From Rhizobium freirei PRF 81 (lineage in GTDB: Bacteria; Pseudomonadota; Alphaproteobacteria; Rhizobiales; Rhizobiaceae): DNA of 64,000 nt. Shown piece by piece: positions 46,003-54,756 of this stretch (position 1 is the stretch's first letter; each line of letters opens with the position of its first letter). The notes under the pieces were generated by a model. It saw nothing but the letters and a program-made list of their open reading frames with translations. It did not search any database and was not told the DNA's origin. The position numbers and the translations under genes are program-made. The DNA is taken from positions 248,001 through 312,000 of the forward strand of contig NZ_AQHN01000089.1 in the NCBI RefSeq assembly GCF_000359745.1, read 5' to 3'.

Positions 46003-46845
46003 ATGAAACTGTTGCGTGTTGGCGAAGTCGGCAAGGAAAAGCCGGCGCTTCTCGATAGCGATGGCAAGATCCGCGATCTCTCCGCCCACGTCGCCGATAT
46101 CGGCGGCGAGGCTATTTCGCCGGCAGGTCTTGCGAAGATCGCAGCCCTCGATCCGAAGAGCCTGCCGGAACTGCCGGAAGGCCGTCTCGGCGCCTGCGTT
46201 GCCGGCACCGGCAAGTTCATCTGCATCGGCCTGAATTTCTCCGACCACGCCGCCGAAACCGGCGCCACCGTGCCGCCGGAGCCGATCATCTTCATGAAGG
46301 CAAGCTCAGCCATTGTCGGCCCGAACGACAATGTGCTGATCCCGCGCGGCTCGGAAAAGACCGACTGGGAAGTCGAGCTCGGCGTCGTCATCGGCAAAAA
46401 GGCGAAATATGTCAGCGAAGCCGATGCGCTCGATTATGTCGCCGGTTACTGCGTCTCGCACGACGTTTCGGAGCGCGCCTTCCAGACCGAGCGTTCGGGA
46501 CAGTGGACCAAGGGCAAGTCCTGCGACACCTTCGGCCCGATCGGCCCCTGGCTGGTCACCAAGGACGAGATCGCCGATCCGCAGAACCTCGGCATGTGGC
46601 TCAAGGTCAACGGCAAGACGATGCAGAACGGTTCGACAAAGACCATGGTCTATGGCGTTGCCTTCCTCGTCTCCTATCTCAGCCAGTTCATGTCGCTGCA
46701 CCCGGGCGATGTCATCTCGACCGGCACGCCTCCGGGCGTCGGCATGGGCATGAAGCCGCCGCAGTACCTGAAGCCGGGCGATGTCGTAGAGCTTGGCATG
46801 GAAGGCCTCGGCACCCAGAAGCAGACCTTCCTCGCCGACGCTTAA
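46003..46845 (+). CDS. fumarylacetoacetate hydrolase family protein
   Basis: The 280-residue product has an N-terminal subdomain (about 1-65) and the FAH catalytic domain (about 70-278) with FICIGLNFSDHAAETGA (about 71-87), FMKASSAIVGPND, TDWEVELGVVIG (metal-binding acidic residues, about 122-133) and GDVISTGTPPGVGMGMKPP. Family members hydrolyse, isomerise or decarboxylate C-C bonds in aromatic and dicarboxylate degradation (2-hydroxyhepta-2,4-diene-1,7-dioate type, or ureidoglycolate lyase type). The substrate is unresolved. It ends in a strong terminator and stands alone. Confidence 0.88.
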   Translation: MKLLRVGEVGKEKPALLDSDGKIRDLSAHVADIGGEAISPAGLAKIAALDPKSLPELPEGRLGACVAGTGKFICIGLNFSDHAAETGATVPPEPIIFMKASSAIVGPNDNVLIPRGSEKTDWEVELGVVIGKKAKYVSEADALDYVAGYCVSHDVSERAFQTERSGQWTKGKSCDTFGPIGPWLVTKDEIADPQNLGMWLKVNGKTMQNGSTKTMVYGVAFLVSYLSQFMSLHPGDVISTGTPPGVGMGMKPPQYLKPGDVVELGMEGLGTQKQTFLADA

Positions 46846-46888
46846 GGCGTGCAGGCTCAGGAACTTTAACTTTTTGAGATCAATCTTG

Positions 46889-46919
46889 ATGCCGGAGAAG
46901 CGATTCTCCGGCATTTTTT
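46889..46919 (+). terminator. terminator of the FAH-family gene
   Basis: ATGCCGGAGAA (46889-46899) and TTCTCCGGCAT (46904-46914) pair over 11 bases around GCGA and run into TTTTT. It starts 44 bases past the stop. Confidence 0.92.
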
Positions 46920-47145
46920 ATAGAAAGAACCGACCGCGGTTATATTGCTCTGCAGCAAAAGCTGTTAGGTTGGATAATAAGAGCTTAAAGGATGAGGATC
47001 GCGCCCGAGGAGCCGTGATCATCCGTCTGCGCAGCGTGACTGGAGGATCGCGGCAGTAAAAGCATCGGCGCGCAAGGCGCGTGCGTTTCAATGACGAGGT
47101 GATTTGCGAGGTCGCATACCCGCATCACGAAAGGTAAAGCCCCGC
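46920..47145 (+). promoter_or_regulatory. phaZ upstream region
   Basis: This stretch separates the FAH-gene terminator from phaZ and must hold the phaZ promoter. I see GATAAT (46975-46980) as a possible -10 element without a convincing -35. No open frame looks coding. Nothing else identified. Confidence 0.25.
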
Positions 47146-48423
47146 ATGTTTTATCAGTTTTACGAACTCAATCACGCCGCTCTCGCCCCCTTTCGTGCTG
47201 CGGCAGACATGATGCGCCTGGCCTACGCCAACCCGCTCAATCCCCTTTCGCATACGGTGTTCGGCCGCACGTTGACGGCAAGCCTCGAAGTTTTCGAGCG
47301 CACGACCAGGCGTTACGGCAAGCCGGAATTCGGGTTGAATGAGACGCAGATCGACGGCAAGCCGGTGTCTGTGTACGAGAAGATCGTCTGGAAGAAGCCC
47401 TTCTGCAATCTCATCCATTTCGAGCGCAGCCTGCCCGCCGGCCACGGCAGCGATCCGCGCATCCTGATCGTCGCGCCGATGTCGGGCCACTATGCCACGC
47501 TGCTGCGCGGCACCGTCGAAGCCCTGCTGCCGGGTGCTGACGTCTACATCACCGACTGGATCGATGCCCGCATGGTGCCGATGACCGACGGCACTTTCGA
47601 TCTGGAAGATTACATCGATTACGTCATCGAGATGCTTCATCACCTCGGGCGGGATACGCATGTCGTCGCCGTCTGTCAGCCCTCGGTGCCGGTGCTTGCT
47701 GCCGCCGCCGTGATGGAAGCGGCGGGCGATCCGCTGGCGCCCTCGTCGATGACGCTGATGGGCGGACCGATCGATACGCGCATCAATCCGACGGCCGTCA
47801 ACCAGCTCGCCAAGGACAAGCCGCTGGAATGGTTCGCCGACAATGTCGTCATGAACGTGCCCTGGCCGCAGCCGGGCTTCATGCGGCCCGTCTATCCCGG
47901 CTTCCTGCAGCTTTCCGGCTTCATGTCGATGAACCTCGATCGACACATGATCGCGCACAAGGATTTCTTCGTCCATCTCGTCAAGAATGATGGCGAGCCG
48001 GCCGAGAAGCACCGCGATTTCTACGACGAATATCTGGCCGTCATGGACCTGACGGCGGAATTCTATCTGCAGACCGTCAATCAGGTGTTCATCAAGCATG
48101 CGCTGCCCAAGGGCGAACTCATGCATCGCGGCGAGCGCGTCGATCCCTCGGCCATCCGCAACATCGCGCTTCTGACCGTCGAAGGCGAGAACGACGATAT
48201 CTCCGGCGTCGGCCAGACCCATGCGGCGCAGACCATCTGCACCAATATTCCCGACCATATGCGCATGCACTATCTGCAGCCGGATGTCGGCCACTACGGC
48301 GTCTTCAACGGCTCGCGCTTTCGCCGCGAGATCGCGCCGCGCATTCTGGCCTTCACGCGCGAGCATGCCCGCACCGGCCGGCCGGTGGTCAAGCGGGTCA
48401 TCAAGGGCGGAAAATCCGCCTGA
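47146..48423 (+). CDS. phaZ: intracellular polyhydroxyalkanoate (PHB) depolymerase
   Basis: PhaZ mobilises stored polyhydroxybutyrate granules. The 425-residue product starts MFYQFYELNHAALAPFRAAA and has the alpha/beta-hydrolase region with ILIVAPMSGHYATLLRGT, the nucleophile-elbow-like segment VVAVCQPSVPVLAAAA in which Cys (not Ser) is at the nucleophile position as in the Ralstonia intracellular depolymerase, LTVEGENDDISG (acid) and QPDVGHYGVFNGSRFR (His). The family's Cys-Asp-His triad is thus readable. The ATG at 47146 has AAAGG upstream; the longer frame to 47104 is less likely. It is a single-gene unit. Confidence 0.92.
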   Translation: MFYQFYELNHAALAPFRAAADMMRLAYANPLNPLSHTVFGRTLTASLEVFERTTRRYGKPEFGLNETQIDGKPVSVYEKIVWKKPFCNLIHFERSLPAGHGSDPRILIVAPMSGHYATLLRGTVEALLPGADVYITDWIDARMVPMTDGTFDLEDYIDYVIEMLHHLGRDTHVVAVCQPSVPVLAAAAVMEAAGDPLAPSSMTLMGGPIDTRINPTAVNQLAKDKPLEWFADNVVMNVPWPQPGFMRPVYPGFLQLSGFMSMNLDRHMIAHKDFFVHLVKNDGEPAEKHRDFYDEYLAVMDLTAEFYLQTVNQVFIKHALPKGELMHRGERVDPSAIRNIALLTVEGENDDISGVGQTHAAQTICTNIPDHMRMHYLQPDVGHYGVFNGSRFRREIAPRILAFTREHARTGRPVVKRVIKGGKSA

Positions 48424-48744
48424 GAGTAAGCAAAATCAAATGGATAGAGCGGCTCGGAGCTTCGTTGAGCGCCCGAACCGCTCTTGCAGCGCAAACTATT
48501 AGCTTTTGTTGAATTATCCGGGCAGATTCAAGTATTTGTCCGATTCCGCTCCGTAATGCCATTGAAGCCTCACGAAGAGGTTACCATCTCGATTCCAACG
48601 GTACCGCAGATGATCGGGCCGTTTACCGCGCCGCGCGTCCTTGGAACGCGCTGAGATGCAGGTAGAGCTTTAAAAACCGCGCAGAAGCCTGACCATTGAC
48701 CGATGTCGGTTAAGGGGCGATGCGCCGTGCGAGGATACCTGACA
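48424..48744. other. 321-base gap after phaZ with one imperfect hairpin
   Basis: AGAGCGG-C-TCGG (48446-48457) and CCGA-A-CCGCTCT (48473-48484) form an 11-base-pair stem with one mismatch, not followed by a T run; it could be a weak terminator or a remnant of a RIME-like element. The remaining bases before 48745 show no coding frame or clear regulatory site beyond GAGGATAC, the ribosome binding site for the next gene. Confidence 0.4.
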
Positions 48745-49188
48745 ATGAACCAATCTGCATTGCTTCGCCCGGATTGGACTCCGGCTACTATTGCCCTGAT
48801 GGTACTAGGCTTCGTGGTCTTCTGGCCGCTCGGCTTCGCCATGCTCGCCTATATTCTCTTCGGGGAACGTTTGCGGGAATTCAAACGGGATGTAAACGAA
48901 AGGACCGACGGCATGTTTGGTGGCTGCGGACGCTATCGTAATCGTCATCGCCATTCCTTCTCCTCGACCGGTAACGTCGCCTTCGACGACTGGCGCCGGG
49001 CAGAGCTCGAGCGCCTCGAACAGGAGCGCCGCAAGCTGGACGAAATGCGCGCCGAGTTCGACGCCTATGCCCGCGAACTGCGCCGCGCCAAGGACCAGGA
49101 GGAGTTCGACCGTTTCATGCGCGAACGCAACAGCGTCAAGCGCAATGACAATGGCGGCGGCTCGCCGACCGAATTCCAGACGCCGTGA
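48745..49188 (+). CDS. DUF2852 membrane protein
   Basis: The 147-residue product has an N-terminal hydrophobic segment (about 12-40: TPATIALMVLGFVVFWPLGF, AMLAYILFGE), a Gly/His/Arg linker with GGCGRYRNRHRH (about 59-70) and a coiled-coil-like charged region (about 85-130: RRAELERLEQERRKLDEMRA). This matches DUF2852, a proteobacterial family of unknown function. The predicted topology is one or two inner-membrane passes with a long cytosolic or periplasmic coiled coil. ATG at 48745 has GAGGATAC upstream. It is monocistronic. Confidence 0.82.
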   Translation: MNQSALLRPDWTPATIALMVLGFVVFWPLGFAMLAYILFGERLREFKRDVNERTDGMFGGCGRYRNRHRHSFSSTGNVAFDDWRRAELERLEQERRKLDEMRAEFDAYARELRRAKDQEEFDRFMRERNSVKRNDNGGGSPTEFQTP

Positions 49189-49220
49189 TGGGCTGTGAGA
49201 ACAACCACATCATATAGTCG

Positions 49221-49248
49221 AAACCGGCATCATCCGATGCCGGTTTTC
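49221..49248 (+). terminator. terminator of the DUF2852 gene
   Basis: AAACCGGCATC (49221-49231) and GATGCCGGTTT (49236-49246) pair over 11 bases around ATCC and continue into TCTTTT. It lies 33 bases past the stop. Confidence 0.9.
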
Positions 49249-49390
49249 TTTTGCCAGAAACCGCAAAGCAAGTCGCGCAAAAGCGCGCAGCGGTTTTGCG
49301 ATCACGACATGTGTAAATCAAAGACCAAAGCGCCAGGAGCGAATCTGAAAGATTGCGACGCGCTTTGGCGAATCATATAAAACTGCCTCC

Positions 49391-50152
49391 ATGTTTCCGC
49401 TGCTCTCCAGATCCCGCAAACCGCAGGCCAAGCCGGCTGCGCCGGAAACGCGCACGCTTGATGTCGCCGGCCGGCTGATGCCGCTGACGATCCGCCAGCA
49501 TGAGCGGGCAACGCGCATCACGCTCAGGATCGAGCCCGGCGGGCGGGCGCTGAAGATGACCGTCCCGCGCGGCCTTTCCGCCCGTGAGGTCAATGCCTTC
49601 CTCGACCGGCATCAGGGCTGGCTTTTGACCAAGCTCGCAAAATTCACAGCCGACAACAGCCTGCGCGGCGGCAGCGAAATCCTGCTGCGCGGCGTGCGCC
49701 ACCGGATCGAGCATACCGGCACCCTGCGCGGCCTCACCGAAGCCGTCATCATCGATGGCCGGCCGGTGCTGCGCGTCAGCGGCATGCCCGAACATGCCGG
49801 CCGCCGCATCGCCACCTTCCTGAAGAAGGAAGCCCGCGCCGATCTGGAGAAATACGTGGCGGTCCACGCCAAGGCCATCCGCGCGACTGTCTCTTCCATC
49901 ACCATGAAGGATACCCGCAGCCGCTGGGGCTCCTGCTCCTCGCAGGGAAACCTGAGCTTTTCCTGGCGCATCGTCATGGCGCCGCCGCTGGTCATCGATT
50001 ACCTCGCCGCCCACGAAGTCGCGCATCTGCGCGAGATGAACCACGGCCCGCGCTTCTGGGCGCTCTGCCTCAAGCTCTGCCCCGACATGGACGAAGCCAA
50101 GGCCTGGCTGAAGCGCCACGGCAGCCAGCTGCACGCGATCGATTTTGATTGA
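49391..50152 (+). CDS. YgjP/SprT-like zinc metallopeptidase domain protein
   Basis: The 253-residue product is a DUF45 / YgjP-like metallopeptidase: N-terminal beta-rich part with LTIRQHERATRITLRIEPGG (about 32-51) and MTVPRGLSAREVNAFL, then DTRSRWGSCSSQGNLSFSWR and the zinc motif YLAAHEVAHLREMNHGPRFW with HEVAH and a following His. Substrate and process are unknown. ATG at 49391 lies in a 142-base gap after the DUF2852 terminator. It is convergent with the HxlR gene. Confidence 0.88.
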   Translation: MFPLLSRSRKPQAKPAAPETRTLDVAGRLMPLTIRQHERATRITLRIEPGGRALKMTVPRGLSAREVNAFLDRHQGWLLTKLAKFTADNSLRGGSEILLRGVRHRIEHTGTLRGLTEAVIIDGRPVLRVSGMPEHAGRRIATFLKKEARADLEKYVAVHAKAIRATVSSITMKDTRSRWGSCSSQGNLSFSWRIVMAPPLVIDYLAAHEVAHLREMNHGPRFWALCLKLCPDMDEAKAWLKRHGSQLHAIDFD

Positions 50153-50309
50153 GCGGGTGGCCTGAGCTGCGGCGAGCGCCTCAAATCCTCCTAGCGGAAC
50201 AGGATCGTTGCTGGTCCTGCTGAGAATTGCGACGGACGGCGACAACCTTACCGCCGGCGAGAACCCGTCGTCCGAGCAAATACGTCTCGTTCTCTTCGAA
50301 CGACAAGGA

Positions 50310-50741
50310 TCATTCGGGTGCGGCGATACGGATGGGGCGTGTCCCGATCGGGGCACCAGTCGCGCGGTCGATTGTGACAGGATCGATTTCCGTACCGTTT
50401 TCAGCATCGAAGAAGCGGGTCACTCCGCTGCTCGGGCGATGCTTCCGCCCCCATGCGCCGATCGCAAACAGCACCGGCAGGAAATCTTGGCCGGCTGCCG
50501 TCAGCACGTATTCATCGCGCGGAGGCCGTTCCGAATAGCGCCGTTTCTCGAGAAGGCCGTCTTCCGTAAGAGCCGATAGCCGGCTGGTCAGCATCGTCGG
50601 TGCAATGCCTAAGCTCTTGCGAAAGTCGTCAAAGCGGGTGAGCCCGGCATGGGCGTCCCGCATGATCAGCATACTCCATGCATCGCCGATCAATGCGAGG
50701 CTGCGTGCGATCAGGCATGGTTGATTCGAAAGATTCTTCAT
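50310..50741 (-). CDS. HxlR family winged-helix regulator
   Basis: The 143-residue product has the HxlR fold: CLIARSLALIGDAWSMLIM (about 9-27), the HTH and wing TRFDDFRKSLGIAPTMLTSRLSAL (about 35-58), and LEKRRYSERPPRDEYVLTAAG. HxlR proteins often sense electrophiles or redox state and repress divergent detoxification genes. Here the divergent SDR and MDR genes fit that pattern. A conserved Cys at residue 9 is the usual sensor position. The ATG at 50741 gives the normal length; the frame above it is not family-like. The terminal 30 residues (TRFFDAENGTEIDP) are specific to this subgroup. Confidence 0.9.
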   Translation of the reverse strand: MKNLSNQPCLIARSLALIGDAWSMLIMRDAHAGLTRFDDFRKSLGIAPTMLTSRLSALTEDGLLEKRRYSERPPRDEYVLTAAGQDFLPVLFAIGAWGRKHRPSSGVTRFFDAENGTEIDPVTIDRATGAPIGTRPIRIAAPE

Positions 50742-50752
50742 GTCGATATCTT

Positions 50753-50785
50753 TTTGATAGTGACTTACTACTGATTTGATAGTAA
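50753..50785. promoter_or_regulatory. candidate HxlR operator between the divergent hxlR and SDR genes
   Basis: TTTGATAGT occurs twice, at 50753-50761 and 50775-50783, exactly 22 bases apart (two helical turns). An overlapping inverted repeat TTACTA/TAGTAA (50765-50770 and 50780-50785) adds dyad symmetry. The sites lie between the two start codons (50741 and 50831). Confidence 0.5.
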
Positions 50786-50830
50786 CAGAATGCCCATTGA
50801 CGTTCCATGCCAAAGTGAAAGTGGAGACGG

Positions 50831-51646
50831 ATGAGCAAGACAGAACGCGGCATTGCCTTGGTCACAGGCGCTTCTTCCGGAATCGGGCTGGCGACCGCGC
50901 GAGCGCTGCGGCGCGATGGGTATAGGGTGTTTGGGACCAGTCGGAAGGCGATGGCGGGCACTCTTGATGGCATCTCCATGCTGGTCTGCGACGTCACCGA
51001 TGATAGATCCGTGCAGAGAGCAGTCGATGACATAATGGTTCACGCCGGGCGGATCGATCTGCTGGTCAACAACGCTGGAATGGGTTTGCTTGGCGGCGCA
51101 GAGGAGTCCTCAGCGGCGCAGGCAAAGGCTCTTTTCGATGTGAACCTCTTCGGCGCATTACGCGTGACGAATGCTGTCCTGCCCATGATGAGACGGCAGC
51201 GAAAGGGCAGGATCATCAACATGAGTTCCATCCTTGGGCTTATTCCTGCTCCCTTCAATGCACTCTATGCATCGACCAAGCATGCGATCGAGGGCTATTC
51301 CGAGTCTCTCGATCACGAAGTTCGCACACAGGGCATCCGCATCGTTCTCGTCGAGCCCGGCGTCACCCGCACGTCTTTCGAAGCGAATATCGTGCACCCG
51401 GACCGTCCGCTTCGCGAATACGACATGGCTCGTGCCGATGCAGAGAAGCTTATGCGCGAGGTTGTTGAAGCGGGCGATGCACCGGAACTGGTCGCCGGCA
51501 TCGTGGTCAAGGCCGCCAATGCCACATCACCCAAGAGACGCTACACGGCAGGCAAGGCAGCGGCACAGGTCCGTTTCCTACGCCGTTTCCTACCTGAATC
51601 TTTCGTCGACAGGAGTCTTCGTAAATTTAGCCGGCTTCCCGTCTGA
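50831..51646 (+). CDS. short-chain dehydrogenase/reductase
   Basis: The 271-residue product is a classical SDR: TGASSGIG cofactor motif (about 12-19), VCDVTDDRSV, NNAG at about 80-83, and the catalytic Ser-Tyr-Lys in NMSSILGLIPAPFNALYAST followed by Lys. NADP preference is suggested by the basic residue after the second strand (FGTSRKA) but is not proven. Substrate unknown. It heads a unit with the MDR gene 71 bases downstream and faces the HxlR gene. A GTGGAGACGG leader precedes the ATG. Confidence 0.9.
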   Translation: MSKTERGIALVTGASSGIGLATARALRRDGYRVFGTSRKAMAGTLDGISMLVCDVTDDRSVQRAVDDIMVHAGRIDLLVNNAGMGLLGGAEESSAAQAKALFDVNLFGALRVTNAVLPMMRRQRKGRIINMSSILGLIPAPFNALYASTKHAIEGYSESLDHEVRTQGIRIVLVEPGVTRTSFEANIVHPDRPLREYDMARADAEKLMREVVEAGDAPELVAGIVVKAANATSPKRRYTAGKAAAQVRFLRRFLPESFVDRSLRKFSRLPV

Positions 51647-51717
51647 CTGCTTCTGTCGCCAGATCGTGTCTTCCAACTCCGGCCGTCCGTCACCTTTAGA
51701 AACGAAAGTTAGTTCCG

Positions 51718-52719
51718 ATGAAAGCATTTCTGATCGATCGCTACGCAAAGGGCGGTGCTGTGAGACTTGGGCAAAGTCCGGAACCCGAGCTGCGGGAGAA
51801 TGATGTGATGGTGCAGGTTCATGCCGCCGGTGTGAATCCTTTGGATGCCAAGATCAGGGACGGTGAGTTCAAGCTCATCCTGCCCTATCGCCTGCCTCTG
51901 ATCCTCGGCAACGACGTCGCGGGCGTGGTGGTCCGGGTCGGATCCAAGGTTCGCAGCTTCAAGCCGGGCGACGAGGTCTATGCGCGCCCCAACAAGGATC
52001 GCATCGGCACATTCGCGGAGTTCATCGCCATGGACGAGGCCGACGTGGCGATGAAGCCGAAAAACCTGACGATGGAAGAGGCGGCATCGATGCCTCTCGT
52101 CGCTTTGACGGCTTGGCAGGTTCTCGTCGGGCGGGCAAATCTTGAGAGAGGACAAAAAGTTCTCATCCATGCCGGCTCTGGCGGCGTGGGGGCGGTCGCC
52201 ATCCAGCTTGCCAAGCACATCGGAGCACAAGTGGCGACGACGACCAGCACGGCCAACGTCGATCTTGTCAAAAGCCTCGGCGCGGATGTCGTCGTCGACT
52301 ACAGGAAGGATGATTTCGAGGAGGTGTTGCGGGGTTATGACGTCGTTCTGAACAGCCTTGGCAAGGATACGCTGGAGAAATCGCTTCGAGTGTTGAAGCC
52401 CGGCGGAAAACTCATCTCAATCTCCGGTCCGCCGGATCCGGCCTTTGCCAGGCAGAGCAGCTCCGGCTGGCTGCTTCGGCAGGTCATGCGTCTGCTGAGC
52501 GCCGGCATCCGCAGGAAATCAAAGCGTCATGGTGTAACCTACTCGTTCGTCTTCATGACAGCGAACGGGGCGCAGCTCGACCAGATCACGTCCCTGATCG
52601 AGGCCGGGGCAATACGACCTGTGATGGATAAGATCTTTCCGTTCGAAAGCACCAACGAGGCGCTGGCCTACGTGGAGACCGGCCGGGTCAAAGGCAAGGT
52701 CGTAATCACGGTTAAATAA
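51718..52719 (+). CDS. zinc-independent MDR oxidoreductase (quinone reductase-like)
   Basis: The 333-residue product is a medium-chain dehydrogenase/reductase of the quinone-oxidoreductase type: GroES-like domain with HAAGVNPLDAKIRDGEF (about 35-51) and GNDVAGVVVRVGSKVRSFKP, and Rossmann domain with KVLIHAGSGGVGAVAIQLAK (about 148-167) and VLNSLGKDTLEKSL. The structural and catalytic zinc ligands of alcohol dehydrogenases are absent. It likely reduces an activated alkene or quinone with NADPH. It follows the SDR gene in the same direction and is part of the putative HxlR-controlled set. Confidence 0.9.
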   Translation: MKAFLIDRYAKGGAVRLGQSPEPELRENDVMVQVHAAGVNPLDAKIRDGEFKLILPYRLPLILGNDVAGVVVRVGSKVRSFKPGDEVYARPNKDRIGTFAEFIAMDEADVAMKPKNLTMEEAASMPLVALTAWQVLVGRANLERGQKVLIHAGSGGVGAVAIQLAKHIGAQVATTTSTANVDLVKSLGADVVVDYRKDDFEEVLRGYDVVLNSLGKDTLEKSLRVLKPGGKLISISGPPDPAFARQSSSGWLLRQVMRLLSAGIRRKSKRHGVTYSFVFMTANGAQLDQITSLIEAGAIRPVMDKIFPFESTNEALAYVETGRVKGKVVITVK

Positions 52720-52791
52720 GGGGCTCATTGTCTCAGGCGGATCATGTCTATGCCTCGGTCTGAAAGGCCGTTGTCGCCCATCGCAGGGTGA

Positions 52792-52836
52792 GAGCCTAAA
52801 AATCCCGCCAACGTCGCCTTTAGGCTCGACTCTTTT
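52792..52836 (+). terminator. hairpin between the MDR gene and trpF
   Basis: GAGCCTAAA (52792-52800) and TTTAGGCTC (52819-52827) pair over 9 bases with an 18-base loop and are followed by GACTCTTTT. It fits an intrinsic terminator for the MDR unit 70 bases upstream. A trp attenuator is less likely since no Trp-rich leader precedes it. Confidence 0.7.
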
Positions 52837-52860
52837 GAATTTTCGTGTCACTCCGCTGCC

Positions 52861-53535
52861 ATGAACGCCGATGTCAAAATTTGTGGTCTGAAGACGCCAG
52901 AAGCGGTGGATCGAGCTCTTGAGCGCGGCGCCACCCATATCGGCTTTATCTTCTTCGAAAAGAGCCCGCGCTATATCGAGCCCGATCTGGCCGGCCTGCT
53001 GGCGGAGCGCGCGCGCGGCAAGGCGAAGATCGTCGCCGTCACGGTCAACCCGACGAATGACGATCTCGACGAGATCATGTCGTTGGTGAAGCCGGACATG
53101 CTGCAGCTCCATGGCAATGAAAGCCCGGAGCGTGTGCTGACCATCAAAGCGGTCTATAATGTCCCCGTCATGAAGGCCATGTCGGTGCGCGACGCCGACG
53201 ATCTGAGGCGGGTGGAATCCTATATCGGCATTGCCGACCGCTTCCTGTTCGACGCCAAGCCGCCTGCCGGCTCGGAGCTGCCGGGCGGAAACGGCGTGTC
53301 CTTCGATTGGAGCCTGATGAGCTGGCTCGATGATCGGGTGGATTACATGCTGTCGGGCGGGGTGAACAAGGACAATGTCGCCCGCGCTCTGGCATCCACC
53401 AAGGCCACGGGTGTGGATCTTTCCTCCGCCGTCGAAAGCGCGCCGGGTGTGAAGGATCTGGGCAAGATCGACCAGTTTTTCGACGCTTTTGCAGAAGCAT
53501 GTCTGCCGGAACCGGCAGCAGGGAGTAGAAAGTGA
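52861..53535 (+). CDS. trpF: phosphoribosylanthranilate isomerase
   Basis: TrpF performs the Amadori rearrangement in tryptophan synthesis. The 224-residue (beta-alpha)8 protein starts NADVKICGLKTPEAVD, with the catalytic Cys in KICGLK, then GFIFFEKSPRYIEP (about 30-43), LQLHGNESPE (about 81-90), FLFDAKPPAGSELPGGNG with the catalytic Asp, and MLSGGVNKDNVARAL. The stop overlaps the trpB GTG start by four bases. Confidence 0.95.
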   Translation: MNADVKICGLKTPEAVDRALERGATHIGFIFFEKSPRYIEPDLAGLLAERARGKAKIVAVTVNPTNDDLDEIMSLVKPDMLQLHGNESPERVLTIKAVYNVPVMKAMSVRDADDLRRVESYIGIADRFLFDAKPPAGSELPGGNGVSFDWSLMSWLDDRVDYMLSGGVNKDNVARALASTKATGVDLSSAVESAPGVKDLGKIDQFFDAFAEACLPEPAAGSRK

Positions 53536-54746
53536 ACCAGACGCCTAAACCCAATTCCTTCCGCTCCGGCCCCGATGAGGACGGCCGTTTCGGCATTTAC
53601 GGTGGTCGTTTCGTAGCCGAAACGTTGATGCCGCTGATCCTGGATTTGCAGGAGGAATGGAACAAGGCGAAGGACGATCCGGCCTTTCAGGCTGAGCTGA
53701 AGTCGCTGGGCACGCATTACATCGGTCGACCGAGCCCGCTTTACTTTGCCGAGCGCCTGACGGCAGAACTCGGCGGCGCAAAAATCTATTTCAAGCGCGA
53801 AGAGCTGAACCACACGGGTTCGCACAAGATCAACAATTGCATCGGTCAGATCCTGCTCGCCAAGCGCATGGGCAAGACCCGCATCATCGCCGAGACCGGT
53901 GCCGGCCAGCATGGCGTTGCCTCGGCGACGGTTGCTGCCCGCTTCGGCCTGCCCTGCGTCGTCTACATGGGCGCGACCGATGTGGAGCGCCAGGCGCCGA
54001 ACGTTTTCCGCATGAAGCTCCTGGGCGCCGAGGTTATCCCTGTGACCGCCGGCAGCGGCACGCTGAAGGACGCCATGAACGAGGCGCTGCGCGACTGGGT
54101 CACCAATGTCGATGATACCTATTACCTGATCGGCACGGCCGCCGGCCCGCATCCCTATCCGGAAATGGTCCGCGATTTCCAGGCCGTGATCGGCACGGAA
54201 GCCCGCGCGCAGATACTGGAGGCCGAAGGCCGCCTGCCGGATCTCGTCATCGCGGCCGTCGGCGGCGGCTCGAACGCCATCGGCATCTTCCATCCCTTCC
54301 TCGATGACGAAGGCGTCAAGATCGTCGGCGTCGAAGCCGGCGGCAAGGGTCTGCAGGGCGATGAGCATTGCGCATCCATCACCGCCGGTTCGCCCGGCGT
54401 GCTGCACGGCAACCGCACCTATCTGCTGCAGGACGGCGACGGCCAGATCAAAGAAGGTCATTCGATCTCGGCTGGCCTCGACTATCCCGGCATCGGCCCG
54501 GAACACTCCTGGCTGAACGATATCGGCCGCGCCGAATATGTTCCGATCATGGACCATGAGGCGCTGGACGCCTTCCAGACGCTGACGCGCCTCGAGGGCA
54601 TCATTCCGGCGCTCGAGCCGAGCCATGCGCTCGCCGAAGTGATCAAGCGTGCCCCGAAGATGGGCAAGGACGAGATCATCCTGATGAACCTCTCCGGCCG
54701 CGGCGACAAGGATATCTTCACCGTCGGCAAGATTCTGGGAATGTGA
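53532..54746 (+). CDS. trpB: tryptophan synthase beta chain
   Basis: TrpB condenses indole with serine. The 404-residue product has FGIYGGRFVAETLMP (about 20-34), the PLP Lys99 in NHTGSHKINNC, GAGQHGVASATVAARFG and IAAVGGGSNAIGIFHPFLDD (phosphate-binding GGGSNA). The start is GTG at 53532, overlapping the trpF stop as GTGA. trpA follows after 10 bases. Confidence 0.97.
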   Translation: MNQTPKPNSFRSGPDEDGRFGIYGGRFVAETLMPLILDLQEEWNKAKDDPAFQAELKSLGTHYIGRPSPLYFAERLTAELGGAKIYFKREELNHTGSHKINNCIGQILLAKRMGKTRIIAETGAGQHGVASATVAARFGLPCVVYMGATDVERQAPNVFRMKLLGAEVIPVTAGSGTLKDAMNEALRDWVTNVDDTYYLIGTAAGPHPYPEMVRDFQAVIGTEARAQILEAEGRLPDLVIAAVGGGSNAIGIFHPFLDDEGVKIVGVEAGGKGLQGDEHCASITAGSPGVLHGNRTYLLQDGDGQIKEGHSISAGLDYPGIGPEHSWLNDIGRAEYVPIMDHEALDAFQTLTRLEGIIPALEPSHALAEVIKRAPKMGKDEIILMNLSGRGDKDIFTVGKILGM

Positions 54747-54756
54747 GTTAGACGCC

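Noticed and set aside
52744..52791. 15-codon ORF ending just before the hairpin upstream of trpF, resembling a trp leader peptide
   Set aside because: It contains no Trp codon and its ribosome binding site is poor, so it does not support classical attenuation.
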